Shown: in pieces, positions 35,302 to 45,735 of the stretch
Layout: each line of letters begins with the position of its first letter
How positions within the stretch are numbered: position 1 is the stretch's first letter
DNA from: Pseudomonadota bacterium
GTDB lineage: Bacteria > Pseudomonadota > Gammaproteobacteria > Steroidobacterales > Steroidobacteraceae
Length of the DNA stretch: 64,000 nt
Direction: 5' to 3'
NCBI GenBank assembly: GCA_021798335.1
Contig: JAJZMI010000110.1
Coordinates: 1 to 64,000, forward strand
Program-made: the position numbers and the translations under genes
Notes under the pieces: model-generated
What the model was told of the DNA's origin: nothing
Seen by the model: only the letters and a program-made list of their open reading frames with translations
Database searches by the model: none

Positions 35302-37374
35302 ATGGAGAGCGACCTAACCATGAGCCAGACGAACGAGCTGAGATCCGATTTTTCCATGCGGCGTGTCGCATGGGTGCCGATTTTCGCCGCCGCGCTGCTG
35401 GTAATCGGCCCGCACCCGGCGTTGGCGAGCACTCCTTCGCTCCATCCTGTCCGCGCGAACGCCATCATCAAGGCGGATCTGTTCTCGGATCAGGGTACGA
35501 TGTATGACAGCAACCAGGAACCAAGCGCGACGCAGCCTGTGACCGTAATGCTGCGCACCGGGCGCGACAATGTTACCAGTGCGACCATCAAGTACTATGA
35601 CAGTGGAGATCACACGTTCCATTACGTGCGCATGACCAAGCGCTCAACGGACCCGACTGGGAAATTCGATTATTGGCGGGGCACCATCCCGGCGGGTCCC
35701 TCCGAGAAGTATTACCGGTTCCGGGTAAAAAACGGATCGGAGACCATGTGGTACAACGCCGACGGCGCGAGCACGACCCAGCCCGCGACCGGCGATTTCT
35801 TCATCATTCCGGGGTTCCGTACGCCGAACTGGATGAAAAATGGCGTCATGTACGAGATTTTCGTCGACCGCTTTTATGATGGGGATCCGAGCATTGCCGT
35901 CAAGAGTGGGCAGTATACCAACCAAGGTTGTGTCACCGAGCGCCACCCCTGGGGCAGCAGCGTTTTTGCGACCCAGCCCGGATGCAACGCCGAAGTATTC
36001 TTCGGTGGCGACTTGGCGGGCATCCTGGATAAGCTGAGTTATCTCAAGAAAACGCTGGGAGTGAATATACTGTACCTCACCCCGATTTTCGAATCTCCCA
36101 CCAACCACAAGTATGACACGACGAACTACTACAAGATCGACCCGGCATTCGGCGACAAGGCGCAGTTGGAGAAGCTGATCGGGGCCGTGCACAGCGGTGC
36201 GAACGGCCCGAAGGGCTACATGATCCTCGACGGCGTCTTCAATCACACCGGAGACACGAATTGCTGGTTCGGTCGCTACACCTACGGCACGCTGAAATGT
36301 TCGATTGTCGGTGCCTACCAATCAAAGTCGAGTCCGTACTATTCGTGGTACACCTTCCAGAAGTGGCCGAACCACTATTCGAGCTTCGAGGATGCCGTTC
36401 CGAGCATGCCGAAGCTCAATTATGGGGCGACCGGTTCGCCGGTAAGGGAGCAGATCTATGCGGGAGCGCATTCGGTTGTACAGACCTATCTGAAGCCTCC
36501 ATTTCGCATCAATGGCTGGCGGCTCGATTCGGCGCAGATGCTCGACGCCAACGGCAACGACGGCAGCGATGCCACCAATCATCAGATCATGAGGCAATTG
36601 CGCGCCGCGGTGCTCTCGGTCAATCCCAATGCGGAGATTCTCGGCGAGTACTGGGGTAATCCGGCGCCTTGGTTGGACCATGGCAACCAATGGGACGGCG
36701 CAATGAACTATAACGGATTCACCAATCCGTTGTCGGAGTGGATGTGCGGAGTCAATGAAAGCGGCAAGCCGGGCTCTATCGATGTCACACAATTCAACGT
36801 GTGGCTGCAGCGTGCGCGCGCGGCTATCCCGGTAAACGCACAGGAGACGATGACCAACGAATTGGGCACGCAGGACACGCCGCGGTTTACTACGCGCTGT
36901 GGTGATCACCTCGCCAAGACGGAGTTGGCGATGGTCTTTCAGTTCACCTATGTCGGTACGCCCACGATCTATTACGGTGACGAATACGGCATGACCGGTG
37001 CAGGAGACGTCGGCAATCGGCGCACATTCAATTGGTCGAAAGCCACGCTGCGCGACCCGCCTGTTGCGCTCGCCCACAAGCTGATTGCGATTCGCCACCG
37101 GTACGCGGCGCTGCGCACCGGATCGTTCATTACGCTGCTCACCGACAATGCAAAGGATGTATATGCATTTGGGAGATTCGACCGCAAGCACCGGCTTGCC
37201 GTTGTGCTGAACGCGTCCGGCCGGCGACACACCGTGGCGGTGCCGGTGTGGCAGCTGAGCGACGTAGATGGATCGAAGGTCAGTGACTTGCTGAACGGCG
37301 CCACCTATCCGGTGATCGGCGGCGTCGTGCGAATAGCGCTTTCGGGCTATCAGGGCGCGATCCTTGAACAATGA
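35302..37374 (+). CDS. Secreted neopullulanase-like GH13 (copy 3, diverged)
   Basis: Signal 'RRVAWVPIFAAALLVIGPHPALAS'; '[10 protein letters not shown]', 'MPKLN', 'GWRLDSAQ', 'LGEYWGN', '[11 protein letters not shown]'. Confidence 0.9.
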   Translation: MESDLTMSQTNELRSDFSMRRVAWVPIFAAALLVIGPHPALASTPSLHPVRANAIIKADLFSDQGTMYDSNQEPSATQPVTVMLRTGRDNVTSATIKYYDSGDHTFHYVRMTKRSTDPTGKFDYWRGTIPAGPSEKYYRFRVKNGSETMWYNADGASTTQPATGDFFIIPGFRTPNWMKNGVMYEIFVDRFYDGDPSIAVKSGQYTNQGCVTERHPWGSSVFATQPGCNAEVFFGGDLAGILDKLSYLKKTLGVNILYLTPIFESPTNHKYDTTNYYKIDPAFGDKAQLEKLIGAVHSGANGPKGYMILDGVFNHTGDTNCWFGRYTYGTLKCSIVGAYQSKSSPYYSWYTFQKWPNHYSSFEDAVPSMPKLNYGATGSPVREQIYAGAHSVVQTYLKPPFRINGWRLDSAQMLDANGNDGSDATNHQIMRQLRAAVLSVNPNAEILGEYWGNPAPWLDHGNQWDGAMNYNGFTNPLSEWMCGVNESGKPGSIDVTQFNVWLQRARAAIPVNAQETMTNELGTQDTPRFTTRCGDHLAKTELAMVFQFTYVGTPTIYYGDEYGMTGAGDVGNRRTFNWSKATLRDPPVALAHKLIAIRHRYAALRTGSFITLLTDNAKDVYAFGRFDRKHRLAVVLNASGRRHTVAVPVWQLSDVDGSKVSDLLNGATYPVIGGVVRIALSGYQGAILEQ

Positions 37375-37396
37375 CGGGTGACCCGCCCATTGCGCA

Positions 37397-37413
37397 TCGG
37401 TCATGATAATGTT
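37397..37413 (-). pseudogene. Possible fossil 5' end of a GH13 alpha-glucosidase gene
   Basis: TCGGTCATGATAATGTT matches 16/17 of TCGGTCATGATTATGTT (21197-21213) at the start codon of the GH13 gene; reads NIIMTDAQW vs NIIMTDSRW. Confidence 0.3.
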
Positions 37414-37493
37414 GTGCCGACGATCCTGGTTAACGACGAAACGGTTCGCGAAAAATGCATCACTATGCTGGAACGGCGAGAAGGGCGTGGAAC

Positions 37494-39719
37494 ATGTGGG
37501 GCGGACTGGTGTGTGCCGGCGCCTTTGGCGTGTTCTGCGTATCGAGTGGCGCTGCCGCGGGCGTGCCGGCGACACCCGGGACGTGGCATTCGGCGCTGAG
37601 TTGGCAGGGACGCGAGGCGCGTGTGACGCGCTTGGCCGGCGGAGCCTATCTCCTGCATTCTCCGGCCAGAACACGCGCGATCCGGCGCCAGGCTGACCGG
37701 ACGCACACCGCAAGCATGCTGTTCGATGCGCTTTTCGCCATGGCGCAGTCGGACCTGAGCAAGGATTCGGTGAGCGCCATCCGGGATCCCGCCTTCAATC
37801 ACGGCAAGCCCATTCCATGCCGCTGCTTCATCGCCGGCAAGAAATGGCCGTTCACCTGGACGAGGGACGTGTCCTATTCGACGGATCTGGCGCTGTGGCG
37901 GTTCGATCCGAAGCGCGCCCGCACCTCGCTGCTGTTCAAGCTCTCGCCGGCGCGCGGTGCCGGCGTCCGGCCGGGGCTGTACGTGATGGAGGACACCGGC
38001 TCGGGCGGGAGCTGGCCGGTCAGCACCGATCGGGTGGTCTGGTTTCTCGGTGCGCGTCATCTGCTCGGTAACGCGCGCTTCGCCGCCAAGGTCTACCGGG
38101 GACTGAAAGACACGCTGCGGCAGGATCGCCGTTACACTTTCGATCCGGCCGTGGGTCTGTATCGGGGCGAGACATCGTTTCTCGACTGGCGCCAGCAGTC
38201 GTATCCCGAGTGGACCGCCCACAACGTCGTGTTCATCGCGCAGTCATATGCGCTGTCGACCAACGTGTTGCATTATGATGCCCTGCGGCTGGCGGCATCC
38301 CTGGCCGGTCAGCACGACCAACCGGCGCTGGCGCGCCGCTATCGCAAGCAGGCGGCGGCGCTGAAGCGGGCCATCAACCGCCGTTTCTGGCGGCCTGCCC
38401 GAGACTTGTACATGAGCTACATCGGGGGCCGTGTCCGCCCGGCGCCCTACGACGCCTACGATCTGCTCGGGCTCGATCTGGCGATCATCAGCGGCGTGGC
38501 CGATCCAGCCCGCGCGCGGCTCGTGCTCTCCCACTATCCGATCTGGCCAGCCGGCAATCCGGTGATTTGGCCCGAACGGCGCGATCAGCCCATCTACCAC
38601 AACAGCGCGATCTGGCCGTTTGTGAGCGCGTACACCCTGTGGGCGGCGCGCCGGGTCGAGGATGGGCCGCTGATCGCGCGCGAGGTGAGATCGCTGATGC
38701 GCGGCGCGGCGCTGAGTGGATCGAACATGGAGAATTTCACCCTGCTCACGCAATCGACGCACGTGCCCGGCCGGCTCGGGGGGCCGGTGGTCGACTCGCG
38801 CCGGCAGCTTTGGTCGGTGGCCGGATATCTCGACATGGTGGTGCGGGGGGTGTTCGGCGTGCGCGATGACGGCAGCGTTCATCCAGAGCTGCCGGTCTCG
38901 CTCGTGCCGATGCTGTTCGGCGCCCGGCGTGAGATCAGCCTGACGTTGGGCGGGAGACACATCGAGCTCGAGCGGCCACGGCGCATCAGCGGCAATCTAC
39001 TCGTTGCCGGTTCGGTCAGCCGGAGCGCTCATGTGACGCGGGTGCGATTGGTCGGTCGGGAGGTGGCCACGCCTCCGCTTCGCACGCATGCGCCGATGTA
39101 TCTGCCGGCGACACCGCCGGCGCCCGCGGTGAAAGCCGTGGGCGACAGCTGGCTCGTGCGGTCCCGGGCGCCGGGTTTTCTGTACCTCAACGGCCGCCGA
39201 ATCGGCCCGATCACCCGGCGCAGGCGGGTCGCACAGGTCGACGGCCTGCAGTGCTTCAGCGTGACGGCCCGGGGAAACACGGGACTGCAGTCTCTGCACA
39301 GCCGGGATACCTGCGTCGGACCGGTGAGCACCGTAATCTCGTCCTGGCCACGCCATTGGGTCGCGCCGCGCTCCGGAGCGTATCTGGCGTGGGTAGACTA
39401 TGACAATTCCAATGGTCCGATCAGCACCGGGATCACCGCGGCGGTGCGGCACATGGTCATCCGCTGTGGTCGAGCCGCCAGCCTGGTCCGGCCGCTGATC
39501 ATGCCCCAAAGCGATGGCGTCCAGGCCTCCACAGTGGTCCACTTCCGCGCGCGCGCAGGCGCGCGTTGCGCGTTCCGTCTCGTCGGCGGAGTCAACATGA
39601 GCAACCTGACGCATTACGCCTACTACACCGGCGGGGCGGGCGGGCCCTCGGGGCCGCTGAACAGCGCGCAGATCGACGCCTTGCGCATCGCGCCGCTTGC
39701 GGCGGAACTCACGCCGTGA
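37494..39719 (+). CDS. Secreted six-hairpin (alpha/alpha)6 glycosidase, GH63/GH15-like, family uncertain
   Basis: 'WPFTWTRDVSYSTDLALWRFDP', 'GSWPVSTDRVVW', 'IYHNSAIWPFVSAYTLWAARR'; N-terminal hydrophobic signal. Confidence 0.7.
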   Translation: MWGGLVCAGAFGVFCVSSGAAAGVPATPGTWHSALSWQGREARVTRLAGGAYLLHSPARTRAIRRQADRTHTASMLFDALFAMAQSDLSKDSVSAIRDPAFNHGKPIPCRCFIAGKKWPFTWTRDVSYSTDLALWRFDPKRARTSLLFKLSPARGAGVRPGLYVMEDTGSGGSWPVSTDRVVWFLGARHLLGNARFAAKVYRGLKDTLRQDRRYTFDPAVGLYRGETSFLDWRQQSYPEWTAHNVVFIAQSYALSTNVLHYDALRLAASLAGQHDQPALARRYRKQAAALKRAINRRFWRPARDLYMSYIGGRVRPAPYDAYDLLGLDLAIISGVADPARARLVLSHYPIWPAGNPVIWPERRDQPIYHNSAIWPFVSAYTLWAARRVEDGPLIAREVRSLMRGAALSGSNMENFTLLTQSTHVPGRLGGPVVDSRRQLWSVAGYLDMVVRGVFGVRDDGSVHPELPVSLVPMLFGARREISLTLGGRHIELERPRRISGNLLVAGSVSRSAHVTRVRLVGREVATPPLRTHAPMYLPATPPAPAVKAVGDSWLVRSRAPGFLYLNGRRIGPITRRRRVAQVDGLQCFSVTARGNTGLQSLHSRDTCVGPVSTVISSWPRHWVAPRSGAYLAWVDYDNSNGPISTGITAAVRHMVIRCGRAASLVRPLIMPQSDGVQASTVVHFRARAGARCAFRLVGGVNMSNLTHYAYYTGGAGGPSGPLNSAQIDALRIAPLAAELTP

Positions 39720-41215
39720 GCGGCAAGCCCGAGCTGTCGTTCCGGCAAATCTGGAACATGTCACTCGGGTTTCTCGGTATCCAGTTCGCATTTGGACTGC
39801 AGACCGCCAACGTCAGTCGTATCTTCCAGACTCTCGGGGCCGACATGCAGCAGATCCCCGTGCTCTGGGTGGCCGCGCCGATCACGGGTCTGTTGATGCA
39901 GCCGCTCATCGGCTACGCCTCGGATCATACCTGGGGTCGATTCGGCCGGCGGCGCCCGTATTTCCTCGGCGGCGCGATTCTCACGACACTGGCTCTTTTG
40001 GCGATGCCGAACTCCCCGGCGCTGTGGGTGGCGGCGGTGATGCTGTGGGTGATGAACGCATCCGTCAACATTTCGATGGAGCCGTTCCGCGCGTTCGTCG
40101 CCGATCAGCTGCCGACTTCGCAGCGGCCGCTGGGATTTGCGCTGCAGAGCTTTTTCATCGGTGTCGGCGGAGTGCTCTCCTCGATTCTGCCGTGGGCGCT
40201 GGCGCGCTTGGGCGTCACCAACGTGGCGCCGGCAGGACACATTCCGGATACGGTGCGCATCGCATTCTATTCCGGGGGTGCGGTGATGTTGGCCGCCGTG
40301 ACCTGGACCGTTCTTACCACGCGCGAATACCCGCCCGAGCGCCTACACGCTTTCAGCGACTCGCTGCCGGCGCACGCAGACGCCGATGTGTCTCGCGCCT
40401 GGCGGCCGGGCCTGGCGATGCTCGCGGCGGGTGCCGCGGCCGTGTTCGTCATCTGGCATTTTTCGCTCGCCGCGCAGTTGTACCTGCTCGCCGGCGGTTT
40501 GGCCGCGGCCGGCGCTCTCTATTTGTGGTTGAGCCGCACGCGCTCTCCAGGCATGACGCGGCAGGTCATGACCGACCTGTACGGCATGCCGGGACCAATG
40601 CGGCGTCTGGCATGGGTGCAGTTTTTCTCCTGGTTCGCGATGTTCGCCCTTTGGCTGTATGCGACGCCGGCGGTGACCTCGGTGCAGTTCGGGAGCAGTA
40701 ATCCTTTGTCGGTGGCGTATAACGCCGGCGCCAACTGGGCTGACGTTCTCTCCGGCGCGTACAGTGGCTTTGCCGTCCTGGCGGCCCTCGTCATCCCTCT
40801 GATGGTGCGGGCAGCGGGCTTGCGCTGGAGCCACGTGATCAATCTGGCGGCGGCTGCTCTCGGGCTGATCTCCTTTGTCTGGATCCGTAATCCGGACTGG
40901 CTGTTGCTGTCGATGCTCGGGGTGGGCTTCGGCTGGGCTTCCATCTTGTCGCTCCCCTACACGCTGCTCGCGGATAACCTGCCGGCCCAGAAGATGGGTG
41001 TGTACATGGGGATGTTCAATTTCTTCATCACCATACCGCAGATCCTGGCGGCGAGTGTGCTGGGAGTGCTGCTGCACGCGTTCTTCGGAAACCAGCCGGT
41101 GTACGGCCTTGTGCTCGGCGGAGTCAGTCTTCTGATCGCCGGCCTGTGCACGCTGCGCGTTGCCGAGCCAGGCACCGGGGCGCTGGCCGCGGGCGTGTCG
41201 GCCCAACAGACCTGA
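39716..41215 (+). CDS. MFS sugar transporter (SLC45/GPH-like), GTG start overlapping upstream stop
   Basis: 'WNMSLGFLGIQFAFGLQTANVSRIFQTLGA', 'PLIGYASDHTWGRFGRRRPYFLGGA', ~12 TM. Confidence 0.88.
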   Translation: MSGKPELSFRQIWNMSLGFLGIQFAFGLQTANVSRIFQTLGADMQQIPVLWVAAPITGLLMQPLIGYASDHTWGRFGRRRPYFLGGAILTTLALLAMPNSPALWVAAVMLWVMNASVNISMEPFRAFVADQLPTSQRPLGFALQSFFIGVGGVLSSILPWALARLGVTNVAPAGHIPDTVRIAFYSGGAVMLAAVTWTVLTTREYPPERLHAFSDSLPAHADADVSRAWRPGLAMLAAGAAAVFVIWHFSLAAQLYLLAGGLAAAGALYLWLSRTRSPGMTRQVMTDLYGMPGPMRRLAWVQFFSWFAMFALWLYATPAVTSVQFGSSNPLSVAYNAGANWADVLSGAYSGFAVLAALVIPLMVRAAGLRWSHVINLAAAALGLISFVWIRNPDWLLLSMLGVGFGWASILSLPYTLLADNLPAQKMGVYMGMFNFFITIPQILAASVLGVLLHAFFGNQPVYGLVLGGVSLLIAGLCTLRVAEPGTGALAAGVSAQQT

Positions 41216-41231
41216 TGCCCTGAGTGTTCGT

Positions 41232-41256
41232 AAGCCCCCGAACCGAAAGGGGCTTT
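41232..41256 (+). terminator. Rho-independent-like terminator AAGCCCC-N10-GGGGCTTT
   Basis: 7-bp stem after MFS stop, short T run. Confidence 0.65.
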
Positions 41257-41339
41257 GCCATCCTTGCGGCGGCGAAACCGCGGGTCTCGCGCGGATTTGC
41301 GCAGACCCCGTGCGCCCGCCGATCGGGTATGCTCCCGCC

Positions 41340-42122
41340 ATGCTCATCGAGCGCATCTGGACGGGCAACGCCTACCGAAATTTCCACTATCTGGTGGCCT
41401 GCCGCGAGACCGGCGAGGCGCTTGCGGTCGACCCGCTGGAGTGGCGGCTGTGCCTGGCCGCGGCACGCAAGCGCGGCTGGACGATCACTCAGATCCTCAA
41501 TACCCATGAGCACGGCGACCATACCGGGGGGAATGCCGGGCTGGTGAGCGCCACGGGCGCCAAGCTGCTGGCGCATTCCGCGGCGCGCATCCCCGGCGTC
41601 GATCGCGGTCTCGCGGCGGGCGAGGTGATTCGCGTCGGGCGGCTCGACCTCGAATGCCTGGACACACCGGGACATACGCTCGCGCACGTGTGCCTGTTTT
41701 CGCACGACGATCGGCCGGCATTGTTCAGCGGCGACACGCTGTTCAACGCCGGCGCCGGCAATTGCCACAACGGCGGCGATCCGGAGCGTCTCTACGAGAC
41801 TTTCAGCCGGATTCTCGCCCGGCTGCCGGATGAGACCCGGATTTATCCGGGCCACGAATATCTCTCGCGCAATCTCGCGTTCACCCTGGACCGGGAACCG
41901 GATAATGAAGCGGCGCGCGCGCTGCTGACCGCCGTGCGCTCGGTCGAGCCCGCCGAGGTGCCGGTAACCACGCTTGCCGACGAGAAGCGGATCAACACCT
42001 TCCTGCGGCTCGACAGCCCCGCGCTGATCGAGCGGCTCCGTGAGACGGATGCGGATCTCGGGGCGCACCCGAGCGCGCGCGCCGTCTTCATCAGACTGCG
42101 CGAGCTGCGCAACGCCTGGTAG
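41340..42122 (+). CDS. gloB: Hydroxyacylglutathione hydrolase (glyoxalase II)
   Basis: 'THEHGDHTGGN', 'LDTPGHTLAHVCLF', 'FSGDTLFNAGAGNCHNGGDPERLYETF', 'YPGHEYLSRNLAF'. Confidence 0.93.
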   Translation: MLIERIWTGNAYRNFHYLVACRETGEALAVDPLEWRLCLAAARKRGWTITQILNTHEHGDHTGGNAGLVSATGAKLLAHSAARIPGVDRGLAAGEVIRVGRLDLECLDTPGHTLAHVCLFSHDDRPALFSGDTLFNAGAGNCHNGGDPERLYETFSRILARLPDETRIYPGHEYLSRNLAFTLDREPDNEAARALLTAVRSVEPAEVPVTTLADEKRINTFLRLDSPALIERLRETDADLGAHPSARAVFIRLRELRNAW

Positions 42123-42137
42123 TAGAATGCCCCGCCC

Positions 42138-44357
42138 ATGAATGCCGATTCGATCCTCGAGCCCCTGAACGCGGCGCAGCGCGCCGCCGTGACCGCACCC
42201 CTCGGACCTGCGCTGGTGCTGGCCGGCGCCGGCAGCGGCAAGACGCGCGTGCTGACCCACCGTATCGCGTGGCTGATCCGCGCGCACGATGTCTCGCCCC
42301 ATTCGATTCTGGCGGTGACCTTCACCAACAAGGCCGCCGGGGAGATGCGCTCGCGCGTCGAGGGCCTGCTCGGTATGCCGCCGGGGGTGTTGTGGATCGG
42401 CACGTTCCATGGGATCGCGCACCGCCTGCTGCGACGGCACTGGCGCGAGGCCGGGCTCATCGAGAGCTTCCAGATCCTCGATGCGGAGGATCAGCAACGC
42501 CTGATCAAGAAGCTACTCAAAGCCGAGCAGCTCGACGAGACCCGCTGGGCGCCGCGCGAGATCCAGTGGTTCATCAATTCGAACAAGGACGAGGGCCGCC
42601 GGCCGCGGAGCCTCAAGGCCGGCAACGATCCGACCCGCGCGCAGATGATCCGGCTGTACACGCTGTACGAGGAAGCGTGCGCGCGCAGCGGAGTCGTCGA
42701 TTTCGCCGAGCTGCTGCTGCGCTCGTTCGAGCTCTGGCGCGATCAGCCGGCGATCCTGCAGCACTACCGCCAGCGCTTTCGGCACGTGCTGGTCGATGAG
42801 TTCCAGGACACCAATACCATCCAGTACGCATGGCTGAAGCTATTGGTCGGCTCGGAATCCTGCCCGTTCGTCGTCGGCGACGACGATCAGTCGGTCTATG
42901 GCTGGCGGGGCGCGCGCGTGGAGAATCTGCAGCAGTTCGGGCGTGATTTCCCGGCCGTCAGTCTGTTCCGTCTGGAGCAGAATTACCGCTCCACCGGCGC
43001 AATACTCGCCGCCGCGAACGGGCTGATCGCCAACAACGCCGGGCGGCTCGGCAAGACGCTGTGGACGAGTGGCGCGCAGGGTGAGCCGATCCGGCTGTAC
43101 GCCGCCTTCAATGAGCGCGACGAGGCCGAGTTCGTCTGTCAGCGCATCCGCGAGCACGTCGCGCACGGCGGGGCGCACCGCGATGCCGCCATCCTGTACC
43201 GCTCGAACGCTCAGTCGCGCGTGTTCGAGGAAATCTTCCTTGCCGCCCGCATGCCCTACCGCGTGTACGGCGGATTGCGCTTCTTCGAGCGCGCCGAGAT
43301 CAAAGACGCGCTGGCGTATCTGCGTCTGCTCGTCAATCGTCGCGACGACGCGTCGTTCGAGCGGGTGGTGAATCTGCCGACCCGTGGTATCGGCGCCAAA
43401 AGCCTCGACATCGTGCGCGCCGCGGCGCGCGCGGGCGGCACCTCCCTGTGGGAAGCCACCGGCGCGTGCCTGGGTGAAGCCCTGGGGGCGCGGGCATCGG
43501 TCGCAATGCGCGGATTCATGGAGCTGATCGAGCGGCTCGCCGAGGAAGTCACCGGGCTCGCCCTGCATGAGCAGGTCGACCGCATGCTCGCCGCGACGGG
43601 TTTGATCGAATTCCACCAGCGCGACAAGGCCGACCGGGGTGAGGCGCGCGTCGAGAACCTCGAGGAATTGGTCAGTGCGGCGCGCGGCTTCGGTACCGAG
43701 CGGCTCGAGACCGAGCTGCCGCCGCTCGAGGCGTTTCTCGCGCACGTGACGCTCGAGTCCGGCGAGGGACAGGCGGATGCATGGGAGGATTGCGTGCAGA
43801 TGATGACGCTGCACACGGCGAAAGGCCTGGAATTCCCCATCGTGTTCCTGTGCGGCATGGAGGACGGTCTGTTTCCTCACCAGCGCTCGATCGCAAATCT
43901 CGAGGGACTGGAGGAAGAGCGCCGACTCTGTTACGTCGGCATGACTCGGGCGATGCGGCAGCTGTATCTCACTTACGCGGAACAGAGGCGGCTGCACGGC
44001 ATCGACAGTTTCAGCCAGCCGTCGCGGTTCATCAAGGACACGCCGGAAGATCTCATCGAAGAGGTCCGGCCGCGCTTGCACGTCAGCCGACCGGTGGCGC
44101 CCGGCCGCTTCGCCCGGGAGGCGGGCGCCGAGCACGCGCCGCCGCGCCGCCGCGCCGGATACGCCTCGCGCATGCTCCGTGACGAGCCCTCGGTTCCCGG
44201 GATGCGGCTCGGGGCCCGCGTCCGGCACGGCAAGTTCGGCGAGGGCGTGATTCTGAACCTCGAGGGCACGGGGCCGCAGGCGCGTGTGCAGGTGAACTTC
44301 GAGCGCCAGGGCACCAAGTGGCTGGTGATGCAATACGCCAATCTAGAGCCCTTATGA
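42138..44357 (+). CDS. uvrD: UvrD/Rep family DNA helicase II
   Basis: 'LNAAQRAAVTAPLGPALVLAGAGSGKTRVL', 'VDEFQDTN', 'GDDDQSVYGWRGA', 'LMTLHTAKGLEFPIVF'. Confidence 0.94.
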   Translation: MNADSILEPLNAAQRAAVTAPLGPALVLAGAGSGKTRVLTHRIAWLIRAHDVSPHSILAVTFTNKAAGEMRSRVEGLLGMPPGVLWIGTFHGIAHRLLRRHWREAGLIESFQILDAEDQQRLIKKLLKAEQLDETRWAPREIQWFINSNKDEGRRPRSLKAGNDPTRAQMIRLYTLYEEACARSGVVDFAELLLRSFELWRDQPAILQHYRQRFRHVLVDEFQDTNTIQYAWLKLLVGSESCPFVVGDDDQSVYGWRGARVENLQQFGRDFPAVSLFRLEQNYRSTGAILAAANGLIANNAGRLGKTLWTSGAQGEPIRLYAAFNERDEAEFVCQRIREHVAHGGAHRDAAILYRSNAQSRVFEEIFLAARMPYRVYGGLRFFERAEIKDALAYLRLLVNRRDDASFERVVNLPTRGIGAKSLDIVRAAARAGGTSLWEATGACLGEALGARASVAMRGFMELIERLAEEVTGLALHEQVDRMLAATGLIEFHQRDKADRGEARVENLEELVSAARGFGTERLETELPPLEAFLAHVTLESGEGQADAWEDCVQMMTLHTAKGLEFPIVFLCGMEDGLFPHQRSIANLEGLEEERRLCYVGMTRAMRQLYLTYAEQRRLHGIDSFSQPSRFIKDTPEDLIEEVRPRLHVSRPVAPGRFAREAGAEHAPPRRRAGYASRMLRDEPSVPGMRLGARVRHGKFGEGVILNLEGTGPQARVQVNFERQGTKWLVMQYANLEPL

Positions 44358-45724
44358 AGATCCTGATTCTCGGCGCCGGACAGGTGGGCCGCACCGTCGC
44401 GCGGCACTTCTCGCGCGAAGAAGCCAATGACGTGACCATCGTCGACAACGATGTGGACGTGCTGCGCGACATCCAGGATCGCCTCGACGTGCACACGGTA
44501 GCGGGCAACGCGGCTCATCCAAACGTCCTCGAAGCCGCCGGCGCCGATGAAGCGGACCTGCTCGTCGCACTCACGAACAGCGACGAAGTCAACATGGTGG
44601 CCTGTGAAGTCGCCTTCCGGCTGTTCCGCACGCCGACCAAGATCGCCCGCATCCGGTCTCCCGAGTACACCTCCCGTCCTCAGCTGTTCAGCGAGCAGGC
44701 CATCGCCGTCGATGTATTCATCAGTCCCGAACAGCTCGTGACCGAGTATCTCGAGCGGCTGATCCAGAACCCCGGAGCGCTGCAGGTGCTGGACTTTGCA
44801 GGGGGGAAAGTATGCCTCGCCGCGGTGCATGCCGGACAGGGCGGTCCGCTCGTCGGACACGCGTTGCGCGTCCTCGGTGAGCACCTCGAATCTACAGAGG
44901 TGCGTGTCGTGGCGATTTACCGCGGTGGCCGCAATGTCGTTCCCGACGGCGATACGATCATCCAGGCGGACGACGAGGTATTCTTCCTCGCCGCCCGCGA
45001 TGACGTGCGGCGTGTCATCGGTGAGCTGCGCGCTGACGATTCACGCGCACACCGCGTGCTCATTGCCGGCGGCGGAAATATCGGACGGCTTCTGGCGCGC
45101 TCGCTCGAGCGCTCCGCGCAGGTCAAGCTGATCGAGCACGATCCGGAGCGCGCGCGCCGGGCGTCCGAACAGCTCGAGAACACCATCGTGCTGGCTGGAG
45201 ACGCGGCCGACGAAGAGCTGCTCATCGAGGAGAACATCGACAGCACCGATGTGTTCGCCGCGATCACAAACTCGGAGGAGGCCAACATTCTGTCGGCCAT
45301 GCTCGCCAAACGGCTTGGCGCGGCCAGAGTCATGGCGCTGGTGAACAGGCCGTCCTACGCGGACCTCATCGAGAGCGGCAGCATCGACGTGGCGATCGTG
45401 CCGCAGAACATCACCATCGGTTCCCTGCTTGCGCACGTGCGGCGCGGCGATGTGGTGCGGGTGCATTCCCTGCGGCACGGCGCCGCGGAAGCGATCGAAG
45501 CAGTCGCGCGCGGCGAGCAACACAACTCAGGTGTGATCGGGCGGACTGTGCAAGAGATCGAGCTGCCGGAGGGGGCCGCAATCGGCGCGATCGTGCGCGG
45601 CGAGGAGGTGATCATGGCGCATCACGACGCCCGCGTTCAGCCGAACGATCATCTGATTCTGTTTCTCGCCGACCGGCGTCACATCGACGCGGTCGAGCGC
45701 CTGTTCACGCGGGTCGCTCCCTAG
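44354..45724 (+). CDS. trkA: Trk system potassium transporter NAD-binding subunit
   Basis: 'MKILILGAGQVGRTVARHFS' and second RCK 'VLIAGGGNIGRLLA'; followed by trkH. Confidence 0.94.
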   Translation: MKILILGAGQVGRTVARHFSREEANDVTIVDNDVDVLRDIQDRLDVHTVAGNAAHPNVLEAAGADEADLLVALTNSDEVNMVACEVAFRLFRTPTKIARIRSPEYTSRPQLFSEQAIAVDVFISPEQLVTEYLERLIQNPGALQVLDFAGGKVCLAAVHAGQGGPLVGHALRVLGEHLESTEVRVVAIYRGGRNVVPDGDTIIQADDEVFFLAARDDVRRVIGELRADDSRAHRVLIAGGGNIGRLLARSLERSAQVKLIEHDPERARRASEQLENTIVLAGDAADEELLIEENIDSTDVFAAITNSEEANILSAMLAKRLGAARVMALVNRPSYADLIESGSIDVAIVPQNITIGSLLAHVRRGDVVRVHSLRHGAAEAIEAVARGEQHNSGVIGRTVQEIELPEGAAIGAIVRGEEVIMAHHDARVQPNDHLILFLADRRHIDAVERLFTRVAP

Positions 45725-45735
45725 ACCTGCATCGC

